Source of the DNA: CAIQQQ01 sp040399685
GTDB taxonomy: Bacteria; Pseudomonadota; Alphaproteobacteria; Acetobacterales; Acetobacteraceae
Length of the DNA: 64,000 bases
Assembly (NCBI GenBank): GCA_040399685.1
Contig: JBBART010000013.1
Location: 70,625 to 134,624 of the forward strand
Direction of reading: 5' to 3'
Numbering within the stretch: the stretch's first letter is position 1; every line of letters begins with the position of its first letter. Positions 34,313 through 43,125 of the stretch are shown here, piece after piece. The notes beneath the pieces were generated by a model. The model searched no databases, was not told where the DNA came from, and saw nothing but the letters and a program-made list of their open reading frames with translations. The translations under genes and the position numbers were made by a program.

Positions 34313-35178
34313 GTGAACAGACCCGGCTGGCAGGGGGGCGGTGCGGCTGGATAGTCGGCGTGGTTGAACACCGCGCCCTGGCTGCGAACGGTCTCGATGC
34401 GCGATGGGTCCAGATCGGCGTAGAGCCAGTCATGGCCGTCCATATTGCCCTGGGCGATCACGCCGTCATCTGCGAAACCGCGATCGACCGGGCCGCATAC
34501 GCAGGCCTGGCCGTGGTTTTCATCGAGCGTGCCGATTTCGGGGGCCAGGCCGGTGGTGGGGGCGATGGCGACGAAGCACTGGTTCTCCATCGCCCGGGCG
34601 GCGGCGGCGATGCGCACGCGGTTGAAGCCGGCATGGGTGTCGGTGCAGGTGGGCGCCAGGATCAGCCACGCGCCGGCCTGAACCTGGGCGCGCACCAGGG
34701 GTGGGAATTCAAGGTCGTAGCAGATGGCGATGCCGATCCGGCCCCACGGGGTTTCGAACACGGTGGGGGCGGCGCCGGGGCTGACATGCCATTGCTCGGC
34801 CTCGAAGCGCGTCATCATGCGTTTGTCCTGAAACGCTGTCGCGCCGTCGGGGCGGATGAACGGGGCGCGGTTGCGGAGGACGCCCTGCATCTCGAACGGC
34901 ATGGTGCCGGGCAGCAGCCATACGCCGTGCTTGCGGGCGACATCTTGGGCGACGGCGAGGGCCGCGGGGGCGACGGCGCAGGCGGTGCGCAGTTCGGCAT
35001 CGAGATCCGGCACGCGGCCTGTCGCCATTTCCAGCGGGGCGTATTCCGGCATGAGCAGCATATGGGCGCCGGCGGCCACGGCTGTGGCCACTTCATGCTC
35101 CAGGCGTGCGGCCCATGCGGCAATTCCGGGCTGGGGGCGTACCTGCCAGGGCAGAACGCCCAGCCGCAGCGTGGGCAT
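34309..35178 (-). CDS. Carbon-nitrogen hydrolase (nitrilase superfamily)
   Basis: About 289 aa. The catalytic triad is visible as Glu in LMPEYAPLE, Lys in FQDKRMMTRFE and Cys in AICYDLEFPP; GVWLLPGTMPFEM precedes the Lys. The layout is of the amidase/omega-amidase branch, not nitrile hydrolases specifically. ATG 35178 is chosen since it overlaps the GNAT stop (ATGA); a TTG at 35181 lies just upstream. The substrate is a small amide. It is coupled to lpxB downstream and GNAT upstream, which is unusual for an lpxB neighbour. Confidence 0.9.
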   Translation of the reverse strand: MPTLRLGVLPWQVRPQPGIAAWAARLEHEVATAVAAGAHMLLMPEYAPLEMATGRVPDLDAELRTACAVAPAALAVAQDVARKHGVWLLPGTMPFEMQGVLRNRAPFIRPDGATAFQDKRMMTRFEAEQWHVSPGAAPTVFETPWGRIGIAICYDLEFPPLVRAQVQAGAWLILAPTCTDTHAGFNRVRIAAAARAMENQCFVAIAPTTGLAPEIGTLDENHGQACVCGPVDRGFADDGVIAQGNMDGHDWLYADLDPSRIETVRSQGAVFNHADYPAAPPPCQPGLFT

Positions 35179-35762
35179 CAAAGCGATTTTTGCCAGAATC
35201 GCAGCGTGTTCTCGACCTTGTCGTCGCCGTCGATCTGCTTCCAGACCATCTTGCAGGTGAAATCGGTGCGGACGTAGCCGCGCTTGGTCCAGAACGCGTC
35301 CAGCGGGACGGCATCCTTGGGCCGCAACGGGTGGTTGTTTGGGCGCTCTACGGCGCAGAACATGGTGGTGTCCACGCCCGGGATGGTGCGGGCATGCGCC
35401 TCGCGCAGTTCGAAGAATTTCACGCCGATGCCCTGGCCGCGATAGGCTTCGAGCAGCACCGATTCGCCGAAATAGCAGATGCGCCCCAGATCCATGCCCG
35501 CCTCGCGGAACGGCAGGGTGATGTGGGCATCTTCCTCGGGCATGTGCACGCAGGTGGAGGCGCCGACCGGGGTGTCGCCGTCGAACGCGATCACCAGGCC
35601 CGCGGTCTGGCTGGTGGCGAAGCCGGACAGCGTGTCGGCCTCGGAGGGCAGTTTGCCGTCGTAGAGATACGGCCAGGCGCGGAACACCGCCATGCGCATG
35701 GCGGCAAGGGATGGCAGATGGGCTGCCAGGGCTGGGGCTGTGAAAAGTTCGGTGCGGATCAT
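35178..35762 (-). CDS. GNAT-family N-acetyltransferase
   Basis: About 194 aa. MIRTELFTAPALAAHLPSLA opens the protein; a central sheet (LVIAFDGDTPVGASTCVH) leads to the acetyl-CoA motif VLLEAYRGQGIGVKFFEL (RGxGxG-like) and DTTMFCAVERPNNHP near the end. The substrate is unknown. It starts 26 bases downstream of livF, and its stop overlaps the nitrilase start by 4 bases. It may therefore belong to the same transcript as the Liv/Mo-hydroxylase operon. Confidence 0.9.
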   Translation of the reverse strand: MIRTELFTAPALAAHLPSLAAMRMAVFRAWPYLYDGKLPSEADTLSGFATSQTAGLVIAFDGDTPVGASTCVHMPEEDAHITLPFREAGMDLGRICYFGESVLLEAYRGQGIGVKFFELREAHARTIPGVDTTMFCAVERPNNHPLRPKDAVPLDAFWTKRGYVRTDFTCKMVWKQIDGDDKVENTLRFWQKSL

Positions 35763-35788
35763 GCGCCCTGATTAGCGCCTGTGGGGCG

Positions 35789-36490
35789 TCAAAGCGAGAG
35801 ATGCGCGCGTCGGGCGTCCTCGTCCTCCATCAGCCCGTCCATGGTGCCGGACCAGACGATGCGGCCGGTTTCGATGACAACGGCGCGGTCTGCCACGCGG
35901 GCGGCGAAATGCAGGTTCTGCTCGGTCAGCAGGATCGACACGCCCTCGGCCTTCAGCGCCAGGATGGCTGAGGCCATCTGTTCGACAATGAGCGGTGATA
36001 GGCCCTCGCTCGGCTCGTCCAGCAGCAGCAGCGAGGGGTTGCCCATCAGGGTGCGGGCGATGGTGAGCATCTGCTGCTCGCCGCCGCTCATGCGTCCACC
36101 GGGGCGGTTGCGCATTTTGGCCAGATTGGGGAACAGGGCGAACAGGCGTTCGGGCGTCCAGACGGGCCGGTTGTCGCGGGCGGGTTGGCGGCCGACTTCG
36201 AGGTTTTCCATCACCGTGAGGTCGGAAAAGATCCTGCGTTCCTCCGGCACGTAGCCAAGGCCGAGCTTGGCGATGGCGTAGGGCGGCAGGGTTTCGATGC
36301 GGCGGTCGTTGAGGGTGATGTCGCCGCTGGTCGGCCGCACCAGCCCGATCAGCGCCTTCATGGTGGTGCTTTTGCCGGCGCCGTTGCGGCCGATCAGCAC
36401 GAGAACCTCGTGCGCGGCCATCTCCAAATTCACGCCGCGCAGAATGTGGGCGCGGCCGTAATGGGCGTGCAGGTCGACAACGCGCAGCAT
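35789..36490 (-). CDS. livF: Branched-chain amino acid-type ABC transporter ATP-binding protein LivF
   Basis: About 233 aa. Walker A GRNGAGKSTTM, Q-loop GYVPEERRIFSDLTV (the LivF-type PEERRIF), signature MSGGEQQMLTIARTLM and Walker B LLLLDEPSEGL. ATG 36490 overlaps the livG stop by 4 bases. It forms the ATPase heterodimer with LivG. The operon upstream encodes a Mo-hydroxylase, so the cargo may be a heterocycle or amide, not leucine. Confidence 0.95.
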   Translation of the reverse strand: MLRVVDLHAHYGRAHILRGVNLEMAAHEVLVLIGRNGAGKSTTMKALIGLVRPTSGDITLNDRRIETLPPYAIAKLGLGYVPEERRIFSDLTVMENLEVGRQPARDNRPVWTPERLFALFPNLAKMRNRPGGRMSGGEQQMLTIARTLMGNPSLLLLDEPSEGLSPLIVEQMASAILALKAEGVSILLTEQNLHFAARVADRAVVIETGRIVWSGTMDGLMEDEDARRAHLSL

Positions 36491-37248
36491 CAATGGCCAC
36501 CCGAGACGGCGCCGGTGCCGAGATAGACGGCGCGGACGCGGCTGTCGGCGCGGATCATGGCGGGGTCGCCCTGGGCGATCAGTTCGCCGTGGTCCATCAC
36601 CAGAATGCGGTCGGCGCAGCCGAACACCACGTCCATGTCGTGCTCGGTGAACAGCACCGCCATCCGGCGGGCCTTGGCGAGGCCCGCGGTGAGCGCCATC
36701 AGGCTGGTGCGTTCGGCAGGCGCCATGCCGGCGGTGGGCTCGTCCATCAGCAACAGGCTGGGGTCTCCGGCCAGCGCCATGGCGAGTTCGAGGCGCTTCA
36801 GGTCGCCATAGGCCAGCACGCCGGCGGGGCGGTCGGCCTGGGCGGTGAGGGATATCTGGGCGAGCAGGGCATCGGCCTGCTGGGTGAAAAGCTGGTCGGC
36901 CGCGCCCCAGAGCCGCCAGCTTTGGCGGTGGTGGGCGATGAGGGCGGTTTGCAGGTTCTCGCGCACCGTCATGGAGGCGAAGGTGGCGGTGATCTGGAAG
37001 GTGCGGCCCACGCCCATGCGGCAGATGCGGCGGGGAGTGGCGCTGGTGATGTCCTCGCCGCGCAGCAGGATGCGGCCGTCATCGGGGCGCAGCTGGCCGC
37101 CGAGCATGTTGAAGCAGGTGGATTTTCCGGCGCCGTTCGGGCCGATCAAGGCCAGCATCTCGCCTTCCATCACCGCGAACGACACGCCGGAGACGGCGCG
37201 CACGCCGCCGAAGCTCTTGGCCAGATGTTGGACGGCGAGCACCATCAT
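36490..37248 (-). CDS. livG: Branched-chain amino acid-type ABC transporter ATP-binding protein LivG
   Basis: About 252 aa. Walker A GPNGAGKSTCFNML, the LivG-type GVGRTFQITATFASMTV, LAYGDLKRLELAMAL as the degenerate signature (usual LSYGxQR) and Walker B LLLMDEPTAGMAP. Either ATG at 37248 or 37245 may be used; the first overlaps the permease stop by 4 bases. Works with LivF and the fused permease. Confidence 0.95.
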   Translation of the reverse strand: MMVLAVQHLAKSFGGVRAVSGVSFAVMEGEMLALIGPNGAGKSTCFNMLGGQLRPDDGRILLRGEDITSATPRRICRMGVGRTFQITATFASMTVRENLQTALIAHHRQSWRLWGAADQLFTQQADALLAQISLTAQADRPAGVLAYGDLKRLELAMALAGDPSLLLMDEPTAGMAPAERTSLMALTAGLAKARRMAVLFTEHDMDVVFGCADRILVMDHGELIAQGDPAMIRADSRVRAVYLGTGAVSGGH

Positions 37249-39071
37249 GCGGCGTTCCGTGCGGCGAAGGCGCCGGCGATGCCTTGGGGAAAGGCCAGCA
37301 CGATGGCCACGATGGAGGCGCCCAGCACGAAGCGCCAGAGATCGGTGGCCAGCAGCAAGGCGTCGAACAGGCCGGTGTAGACCAGGGCGCCGACGATCGG
37401 CCCGGCCATGGTCTGCACGCCGCCGAGCAGGACCATCACCAGACCGTCCACCGAATGGCCGATGGAGATGGTGGTGGGAAACACGCTGCCCTTGGAATAG
37501 GCGCTCAATCCGCCCGCCAGACCTGCGGCGGCGCCGGCCAGGGTGAAGGCGGCCAGGCGCAGGCGCTGCGTGTCCAGCCCGATGGCCTCGGCGCGCAGGG
37601 CGCTGTCGCGGGCCGCGCGCAGGGCGAAGCCGAACGGGGCGTAGAGGATGCGCCGCAGCAGCAGCGCGCCGCCGATGCACAGAGCGAGGCTCAGCCAGTA
37701 GAAGATCTGCTTTCCGGCCCAGGCCGGGGGCCAGATTCCCAAAATGCCGTTGTCGCCGCCTGTCAGATCCGACCATTGGAACGCCACCGCCCAGACGATC
37801 TGCGCGAAGGCCAGGGTGAGCATGGCGAGGTAGACCCCTGACAGCCGCACCACCACGGAGCCGAACGCCAGGGCCACGATCCCGGCGCCGAGCGGCGCCA
37901 GCAGCAGGCCAATCGGCATCGGCACGGAGAGGAACCGCGTGGCCAGGGCCGCCCCGTAGGCGCCGATGCCGAACCAGGCGGCGTGGCCGAAGCTCGCCAT
38001 GCCGCCAGGCCCCATCAGCACATGCAGGGAGGCTGCGAACAGCACCGCGATCGCCATTTCGGTGAGCACCGACACCACGAACGGCCCCACCACGAACGGC
38101 GCCAGAATGGCGGCGGCCAAGGCCAGCAGGCCGAGCCATTTCAAGCCGGTGCTGGCCGGGCGAATGACGGCGATGGCCTGCGCCTCGCCACGGGAGGCCG
38201 CGAGCGGCTTGCCCATGAGGCCGTTCGGCCGCATCACCAGCACCGCCGCCATCACCACGAACACGATGACCAGCGTGGCCTTCGGCACCAGCACGATGCC
38301 CAGCGCCTGCAACACGCCGATCAGCACCGCCGCCAGATACGCGCCGGACAGGCTGCCGAGGCCGCCGACCACCACCACCACGAAGGCGTCGGTGATGACC
38401 GACAGATCCATCTGTAAATTCGCCGAGCCTTGCGGCAGGGCCAGCGCGCCGCCGATGCCCGCCAGGCCGGCGCCCAGTGCGAACACGCTGGTGAACAGCA
38501 GCCGCTGGTCCACGCCCAGGGCCGACACCATCTCACGGTCCAAGGTTGCCGCGCGCACCAGCGTGCCCCAGCGGGTGCGGGTGAACAGCAGCCACAGGGC
38601 GAGCAGCACCAGCGGGCCGATGCCGATCAGGATGAGGTCGTAGAGCGGGAAGCGTTCGCCCAGGATCATCACCGCGCTGCGCAGCCATCGGCCGCGCGGC
38701 AGGGTGAGGTCTTCCGGCCCCCAGATGCGCTGGGTGACGTCTTGCAGCATCAGCACCACGCCGAACGTGGCCAGCAGCTGCAGCAGTTCCGGCGCGCGGT
38801 AGATGCGGCGGAGAAGTGCGATTTCCAGCAGCGTGCCGATGGCGGCCGTGACTAGGCCGGTGGCCAGCACGCCGAGGACGAAATATTCCGGGTCGCGCGG
38901 CATCCGCGACAGGATGGTCCAGCCGATATAGGCGCCCAGCATGAACAGGCTGCCATGCGAGAAGTTCACCACCCGCGTGACGCCGAAGATCACCGTCAGC
39001 CCCGCCGCCACCAGGAACAAGGAGGAGGCGGAGGCGAGGCCGGTCAGCAGCTGGATCAGAAGGGCGGTCAA
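37245..39071 (-). CDS. Fused LivH-LivM permease
   Basis: About 608 aa. The N-terminal ~290 residues are LivH (LFLVAAGLTVIFGVTRVVNF then SHGSLFMLGAYIGW; ERFPLYDLILIGIGPLVLLA) and the C-terminal part is LivM (VLFAASLHVLMGPGGMASFG, HAAWFGIGAYGAALATRF; ARDSALRAEAIGLDTQRLRL). The two are separate genes in most bacteria. Near-complete doubling of the helices is visible. It carries the membrane half of the importer, overlaps both neighbours by 4 bases and is moved by LivG and LivF. Confidence 0.93.
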   Translation of the reverse strand: MTALLIQLLTGLASASSLFLVAAGLTVIFGVTRVVNFSHGSLFMLGAYIGWTILSRMPRDPEYFVLGVLATGLVTAAIGTLLEIALLRRIYRAPELLQLLATFGVVLMLQDVTQRIWGPEDLTLPRGRWLRSAVMILGERFPLYDLILIGIGPLVLLALWLLFTRTRWGTLVRAATLDREMVSALGVDQRLLFTSVFALGAGLAGIGGALALPQGSANLQMDLSVITDAFVVVVVGGLGSLSGAYLAAVLIGVLQALGIVLVPKATLVIVFVVMAAVLVMRPNGLMGKPLAASRGEAQAIAVIRPASTGLKWLGLLALAAAILAPFVVGPFVVSVLTEMAIAVLFAASLHVLMGPGGMASFGHAAWFGIGAYGAALATRFLSVPMPIGLLLAPLGAGIVALAFGSVVVRLSGVYLAMLTLAFAQIVWAVAFQWSDLTGGDNGILGIWPPAWAGKQIFYWLSLALCIGGALLLRRILYAPFGFALRAARDSALRAEAIGLDTQRLRLAAFTLAGAAAGLAGGLSAYSKGSVFPTTISIGHSVDGLVMVLLGGVQTMAGPIVGALVYTGLFDALLLATDLWRFVLGASIVAIVLAFPQGIAGAFAARNAA

Positions 39072-40270
39072 GCCGGGCGCAGCGTCTTGACCATTTCATC
39101 GGACGGCAAGGCGTTCGCGCCATCGACATAGCGCCAGTCCACCATCGCGCCCTTGCCGTTCTTCATGGCGGTGCGGCCGACATAGGTGCCGAGGGTGGAT
39201 TGGTGATCCTGCGGACGCCACATGGCCTTGCCGAACGGGGTTGCGAAGCTGGCGCCGGGGAAGCCGGCCACCATCGCCTCGGTGTCCATCGAGCCGGTTT
39301 TGACGATGCCGGCGACGATGGAGGCGATCAGCGAATAGCCGACCACCGAGCCCATTTTTGGCATTTCCCCGAACCGGGCCTTGTAGGCGGCGATGAAGGC
39401 CAGATTGGTGGGGTCGGTGACGGAATTGACGGGATAGCCGGTGACATACCAGCCATCCGGGGTCTCCTCGCCCAATGGGTCCAGATATTCCGGCTCGCCG
39501 GTCAGCACGCTCACCACCGAGCGGCCCTCGAACAACCCGCGGGTGTTGCCCTGGCGGACGAAATTGGTCAGGTCCGGCCCGAACGTCACGTTTAAAATGG
39601 CTTCCGGCTTGGCTTGCTCCAGTGCTGCCACGGTGGCGCCGGCGTCAATCTTGCCGAGGGTGGGAAGCTGGTCGGCCACGAACACCACATCCGGGCGGCG
39701 GGCGAGCAGCAGTTGCTTGAACCATTTCACCGTGGAGGTGCCGTATTCATAGTTCGGCGCAACCGTCGCCCAGCGCTTGGCGGGCAGCTTGGCGGCGTCT
39801 TCCACCAGCATGGCGGCCTGCATGTAGGTGGAGGGGCGCAGGCGGAACGTGTAGCGGTTGCCCTTTTCCCACACCAAGGCATCGGTCAGCGGCTCGCCGG
39901 CCACGAACAGCTTCTTGTTCTGCAACGCGAAATCGCTGAGCGCGAGCCCGACATTGGACAGGAAGCCACCGGCCAGGACGTCCACCTTCTGGTCCGCCAC
40001 CAGCTCGCCCGCCAGGCGCACCGCATCGGCCGGCTTGCCGGCATCGTCGCGGATCAGCAGTTCGATCTGCCGGCCCAGCACGCCGCCGGCGGCGTTGATC
40101 TGCTCGACGGCGAGAGTCATGCCGTTGCGGTAGGGCAGGGTGAAGGCCGGGGCGGCGGTGTAGGAATTCACCTCGCCAATCCGGATCGGCGTGCTGCCCT
40201 GGGCGCGTGCCAGGCCGGGCGTGGCAATCATGGCGGAGGCGGCCATCAATGTGCGACGGGTCAACTGCAT
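39068..40270 (-). CDS. Liv-type ABC transporter substrate-binding protein
   Basis: About 400 aa of the Peripla_BP_6 class. The start ATG 40270 has GGAG nine bases upstream and gives MQLTRRTLMAASAMIATPGL, a signal peptide with a TRR motif like a Tat sequence. The mature part shows IRIGEVNSYTAAPAFTLPYR, INAAGGVLGRQIELLIRDDA and the GGFLSNVGLALSDFA segment. Members bind amino acids, amides, urea and aromatic acids. Its place between DUF1185 and the permease suggests it collects the operon's substrate. 22-base gap to the DUF1185 stop. Confidence 0.9.
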   Translation of the reverse strand: MQLTRRTLMAASAMIATPGLARAQGSTPIRIGEVNSYTAAPAFTLPYRNGMTLAVEQINAAGGVLGRQIELLIRDDAGKPADAVRLAGELVADQKVDVLAGGFLSNVGLALSDFALQNKKLFVAGEPLTDALVWEKGNRYTFRLRPSTYMQAAMLVEDAAKLPAKRWATVAPNYEYGTSTVKWFKQLLLARRPDVVFVADQLPTLGKIDAGATVAALEQAKPEAILNVTFGPDLTNFVRQGNTRGLFEGRSVVSVLTGEPEYLDPLGEETPDGWYVTGYPVNSVTDPTNLAFIAAYKARFGEMPKMGSVVGYSLIASIVAGIVKTGSMDTEAMVAGFPGASFATPFGKAMWRPQDHQSTLGTYVGRTAMKNGKGAMVDWRYVDGANALPSDEMVKTLRPA

Positions 40271-40292
40271 CGTCTTGTTCTCCATCTATATG

Positions 40293-40868
40293 TCAGCGAA
40301 GTCCGTCACGGCCTTCGATCTCGGAATGAGCGAGGCCGCCGATGCGTGGCAACGGGCGGCCTGAATCGGTGATGACCACGGCGACGACGATCTCGTCGCG
40401 GCGTGGAGCATCCGGCACGGAAATCTCCATGGCGTCGAAATGGCTGCGCACGAAGGCGGCGTCCTTGTGGCCCAGCGGCACGTCGATGGCCGCGCCCATG
40501 CCGCCGCGCTTTTTGGAACTCGGCACCAGGGCCGCGCCATGCTCCACGGCCACGCGCAGAGGCGCGCCCAATTTGGGGTGCAGAATGGCGGCGGCGTGTT
40601 CCAACTCGCCGTCCTCGCCGACGATGGCGGCCTTGCCGTAGCTTTGCACATCGCCGGGCAAAATGCCGAGGGCGGCCACCGCGCGCTCACCCAGCAGGGT
40701 GCCGAGCATGGCGCCGATTTCGATCAATTCCGACAGATCCGGCGCGTGGCGGCCGGCATACGGGTTGTCGATCACGGCGATGGCCGCAGCCTTGCGGGTG
40801 GGGGGCGAGATGGTCTCGCCCATCTCGCGATGGGTTTCCTCGACGATGGTGAGCAGCTTGCGGATCAT
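40293..40868 (-). CDS. DUF1185 (AA_synth, PF06684) family protein
   Basis: About 191 aa from ATG 40868 (MIRKLLTIVEETHREMGETI), which overlaps the UPF0280 stop by 4 bases. Visible conserved parts: IAVIDNPYAGRHAPDLSELI, GERAVAALGILPGDVQSYGK, GDVQSYGKAAIVGEDGELEH and KKRGGMGAAIDVPLGHKDAA. The domain is named amino acid synthesis, but its reaction is unknown to me. The tight operon with the reductase and Mo-hydroxylase makes a ring-opening or following hydrolytic step a reasonable guess, not more than that. Confidence 0.88.
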   Translation of the reverse strand: MIRKLLTIVEETHREMGETISPPTRKAAAIAVIDNPYAGRHAPDLSELIEIGAMLGTLLGERAVAALGILPGDVQSYGKAAIVGEDGELEHAAAILHPKLGAPLRVAVEHGAALVPSSKKRGGMGAAIDVPLGHKDAAFVRSHFDAMEISVPDAPRRDEIVVAVVITDSGRPLPRIGGLAHSEIEGRDGLR

Positions 40869-41719
40869 GCGGTCTCCAGTGCGGGTGCGGCACACACGAC
40901 GATCTGCCCACGCAGGCACAGAACGGCGCTGTGGATAAGGCCCGCGCGCCGCAAAGCATCGGCCACCGCGCGGCCCGCGTCCAGAGACGTTCCGATCTCG
41001 GAGGGAGTTAGTTGTCCGAGATCCCAGGTGACCGGGGTGCAGCCGAGGTCGCTGTCTGGGTCGATGTCGGTGGCGGGCCGGCGGAGGATGGATGGGTGGC
41101 CTGGCAGGTCGACCGCGTTGGCGATGATGGTGGCGGCGGCGTCGGCACAGGCGGCATTGCGGGCCAGCACGCTGACGCTGTCGGCGATGCCGCGTGAGAA
41201 GCTGCGTCCGCCACGCCCCTTGCAGGCCCGGCCGGAGGTGGCGAGGCCGCGGGCCGGATGGTCGGCGTGCAGCAGGAACGCGGCGTCGAGGCTGGGGGAT
41301 TCAAGATCGGCGATCAGCCCGCAGCGCAGGCTTTGGCCGTCTTGCAGATGAAAGGCAATATCGCCGCCATTGTTGACGAAGGCGCGCGGCAAGTTTCGAC
41401 CAAGTGTGAGGGCGGCCAGAAGGTGATCCGCCACCGCCCCTGCCACGGCGGCCATCGGGGTGATGAAATCGGAGGCGTGGGGCGATACGGCTTTGTGCAT
41501 CGCCCGTGCGACCGGGTGATGGGGCAGGGCCGCGGGTAACGGCGTGCGCAGCAGTGGCAGTTCGGCGCACAGGGCGGGCAGGATGTGGGGAAACGCCTCC
41601 GCTGCCTGGGCGTAGGCGGCCTGGATCTCGGCAGGTGCGCCCCAGGCCCGGATGAGGCAGTCGATCGGACCGTGCTGGAGGTGCAGCCGCCCATCCGCCA
41701 GCAGCGCCATCTGGGTCAT
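40865..41719 (-). CDS. UPF0280 protein with ApbE (flavin transferase)-like motifs
   Basis: About 284 aa. Though UPF0280 is formally uncharacterised, ApbE-like blocks are visible: FVNNGGDIAFHL (residues ~114-124, the ApbE GGD loop), GLATSGRACKG (~158-168, TSG) and SVSVLARNAACADAAATII (~181-199, the ADxxxT Mg/FAD block). The usual HxxDP motif of ApbE after TSG is missing (reads SFSRGIAD). ApbE attaches FMN to a Thr in partner proteins. Start ATG 41719 overlaps the reductase-like gene stop by 4 bases, so the partner is probably that gene product. Confidence 0.85.
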   Translation of the reverse strand: MTQMALLADGRLHLQHGPIDCLIRAWGAPAEIQAAYAQAAEAFPHILPALCAELPLLRTPLPAALPHHPVARAMHKAVSPHASDFITPMAAVAGAVADHLLAALTLGRNLPRAFVNNGGDIAFHLQDGQSLRCGLIADLESPSLDAAFLLHADHPARGLATSGRACKGRGGRSFSRGIADSVSVLARNAACADAAATIIANAVDLPGHPSILRRPATDIDPDSDLGCTPVTWDLGQLTPSEIGTSLDAGRAVADALRRAGLIHSAVLCLRGQIVVCAAPALETA

Positions 41720-43125
41720 TCGACTGGAAAGCGGGTGCTGGGTGGGAGGGTGGCGAGTTTCGTGCCGGACGTGATGTCGGCCAGCGGACGCACCCGGTCC
41801 ATGTGGCCGCCAAGGGCCGCGTAATCCGCCAAAGGGAGGGTGAACTCGATGGGCGCCACCAGGGCCGGCGTCGGCACGTGGCCGAAGCTGCCCTGCGGCA
41901 TGGTGGCCACGTCCACCAGATAGGTGATGCCGCCGCCGGGCCAGACGAACACAGGAGCGCCGCCAGACGTGACGCGCGCCCGGCCGGTTTGCACCGCGCG
42001 GGTGAGCAGCACCGGGTTTTCGGTGGCGCCGGCGCGCAGCGAGCCGCCGGCGCCGGCCATGAACAGCACGCTGCACAGCGCCGGTTCGCAGTTCTCGCCG
42101 ATGCGCGCCACGGCGGCCTGGACGGCTTCGGGCATGTCGGCCGGGATCGGGTGCAGATCCGCATCGAGGATGAACCAGGCCGAATGCTCGCCGGTGGTGG
42201 ACACCATCAGCAGGCGCAGGCCGGGCCATGCGGTCTTGGGGTCGATTCGTTCGATGATCTGCAACGGGTCGGTGACGTCTGTTCCGCCCCAGCCGAGGCC
42301 GGGGTTGGCGACCTGGAAATAGCGGCCGGGCGTTGATTTGCGGCCGCGCACGCGAATGCCGGCAGGGCGCATGTCGAGGAAGCGGCCGGCCTGGTGTTCG
42401 CTCAGCACGCCGGTGATGTGGTCGTCCACCACGATCACCTCGTCGGCCAGATGCTGCCATTGCATGGCGAAGATGCCGATGGTGGCCGAGCCGCAGCCCA
42501 CCCGCATGCGGGCCTCTGGCACGCCGTCGACGATGGGGGCGTGGCCGGACTGCACCACCACGCTGGCGCCGCCGTCGATGGTCAGCTCCACCGCCGCGCC
42601 GTTGGCGAGTTGGAGGAGGGTGTCGCATGTCACCACGCCCTCGCGCCTGGCGCCGCCGGTGAGGTGATGCACGCCGCCGAGGCTGAGCATCTGGCTGCCG
42701 TATTCGGCGGTGGTGACGTGGCCCACCGCCTCGCCCTGGGCGCGGACGGTGGCGGCCTCCGCGCCGAGATGGCGGTCGGTGTCGATCTTGATCTTGAGGC
42801 CGCAATAGCTGAACACGCCTTCGGACACGATGGTGACCATGTCCACGCCGTCGATCTCGCTGCCGACGATGAACGGGGCGGGTTTGTAGTCCGGATAGGT
42901 GGTGCCGGCGCCGATGGCTGTCACGAACAGGTCGCGCGAGGCGATGGGGTTGCCGGTCCAGTCGCCCTCGAACGGCACCAGGGCGGGGGCGCGGGCGAGG
43001 ATGACGTGCGGGTCCATTCGCGTCAGCACGCCGTCGATGTTGCCGTAGCGGTCGCACGCGCCGGTTTTGCCGGGGCGGATGCGGCAGAGGACGGGGCAGG
43101 CGTCGCAGGTGACGGGATCGGTCAT
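41716..43125 (-). CDS. 6-hydroxynicotinate reductase-like Fe-S/flavin protein
   Basis: About 469 aa. The N-terminus has an Fe-S motif CDACPVLC..GACDRYG (Cys7, 10, 14, 24; CX2CX3CX9C). Later Cys are at 108, 167, 211, 346 and 351. Other visible blocks are GAGTTYPDYKPAPFIVGSE, GDWTGNPIASRDLF and FQVANPGLGWGGTDVTDP. The proteins annotated as Hnr in proteobacteria have this layout; the experimentally studied Eubacterium enzyme reduces 6-hydroxynicotinate to 1,4,5,6-tetrahydro-6-oxonicotinate. Two GAT/SAT-type spots that resemble FMN attachment sites are CGSATIG (Thr215) and RAGATEN (Thr368). Identity is by pattern and operon, not search. Confidence 0.75.
   Translation of the reverse strand: MTDPVTCDACPVLCRIRPGKTGACDRYGNIDGVLTRMDPHVILARAPALVPFEGDWTGNPIASRDLFVTAIGAGTTYPDYKPAPFIVGSEIDGVDMVTIVSEGVFSYCGLKIKIDTDRHLGAEAATVRAQGEAVGHVTTAEYGSQMLSLGGVHHLTGGARREGVVTCDTLLQLANGAAVELTIDGGASVVVQSGHAPIVDGVPEARMRVGCGSATIGIFAMQWQHLADEVIVVDDHITGVLSEHQAGRFLDMRPAGIRVRGRKSTPGRYFQVANPGLGWGGTDVTDPLQIIERIDPKTAWPGLRLLMVSTTGEHSAWFILDADLHPIPADMPEAVQAAVARIGENCEPALCSVLFMAGAGGSLRAGATENPVLLTRAVQTGRARVTSGGAPVFVWPGGGITYLVDVATMPQGSFGHVPTPALVAPIEFTLPLADYAALGGHMDRVRPLADITSGTKLATLPPSTRFPVE

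Noticed and set aside
41720..43057. Upstream extension of the UPF0280 frame (730 codons in all)
   Set aside because: Out-of-frame reading of the Hnr-like gene; ApbE-like homology begins after 41719.
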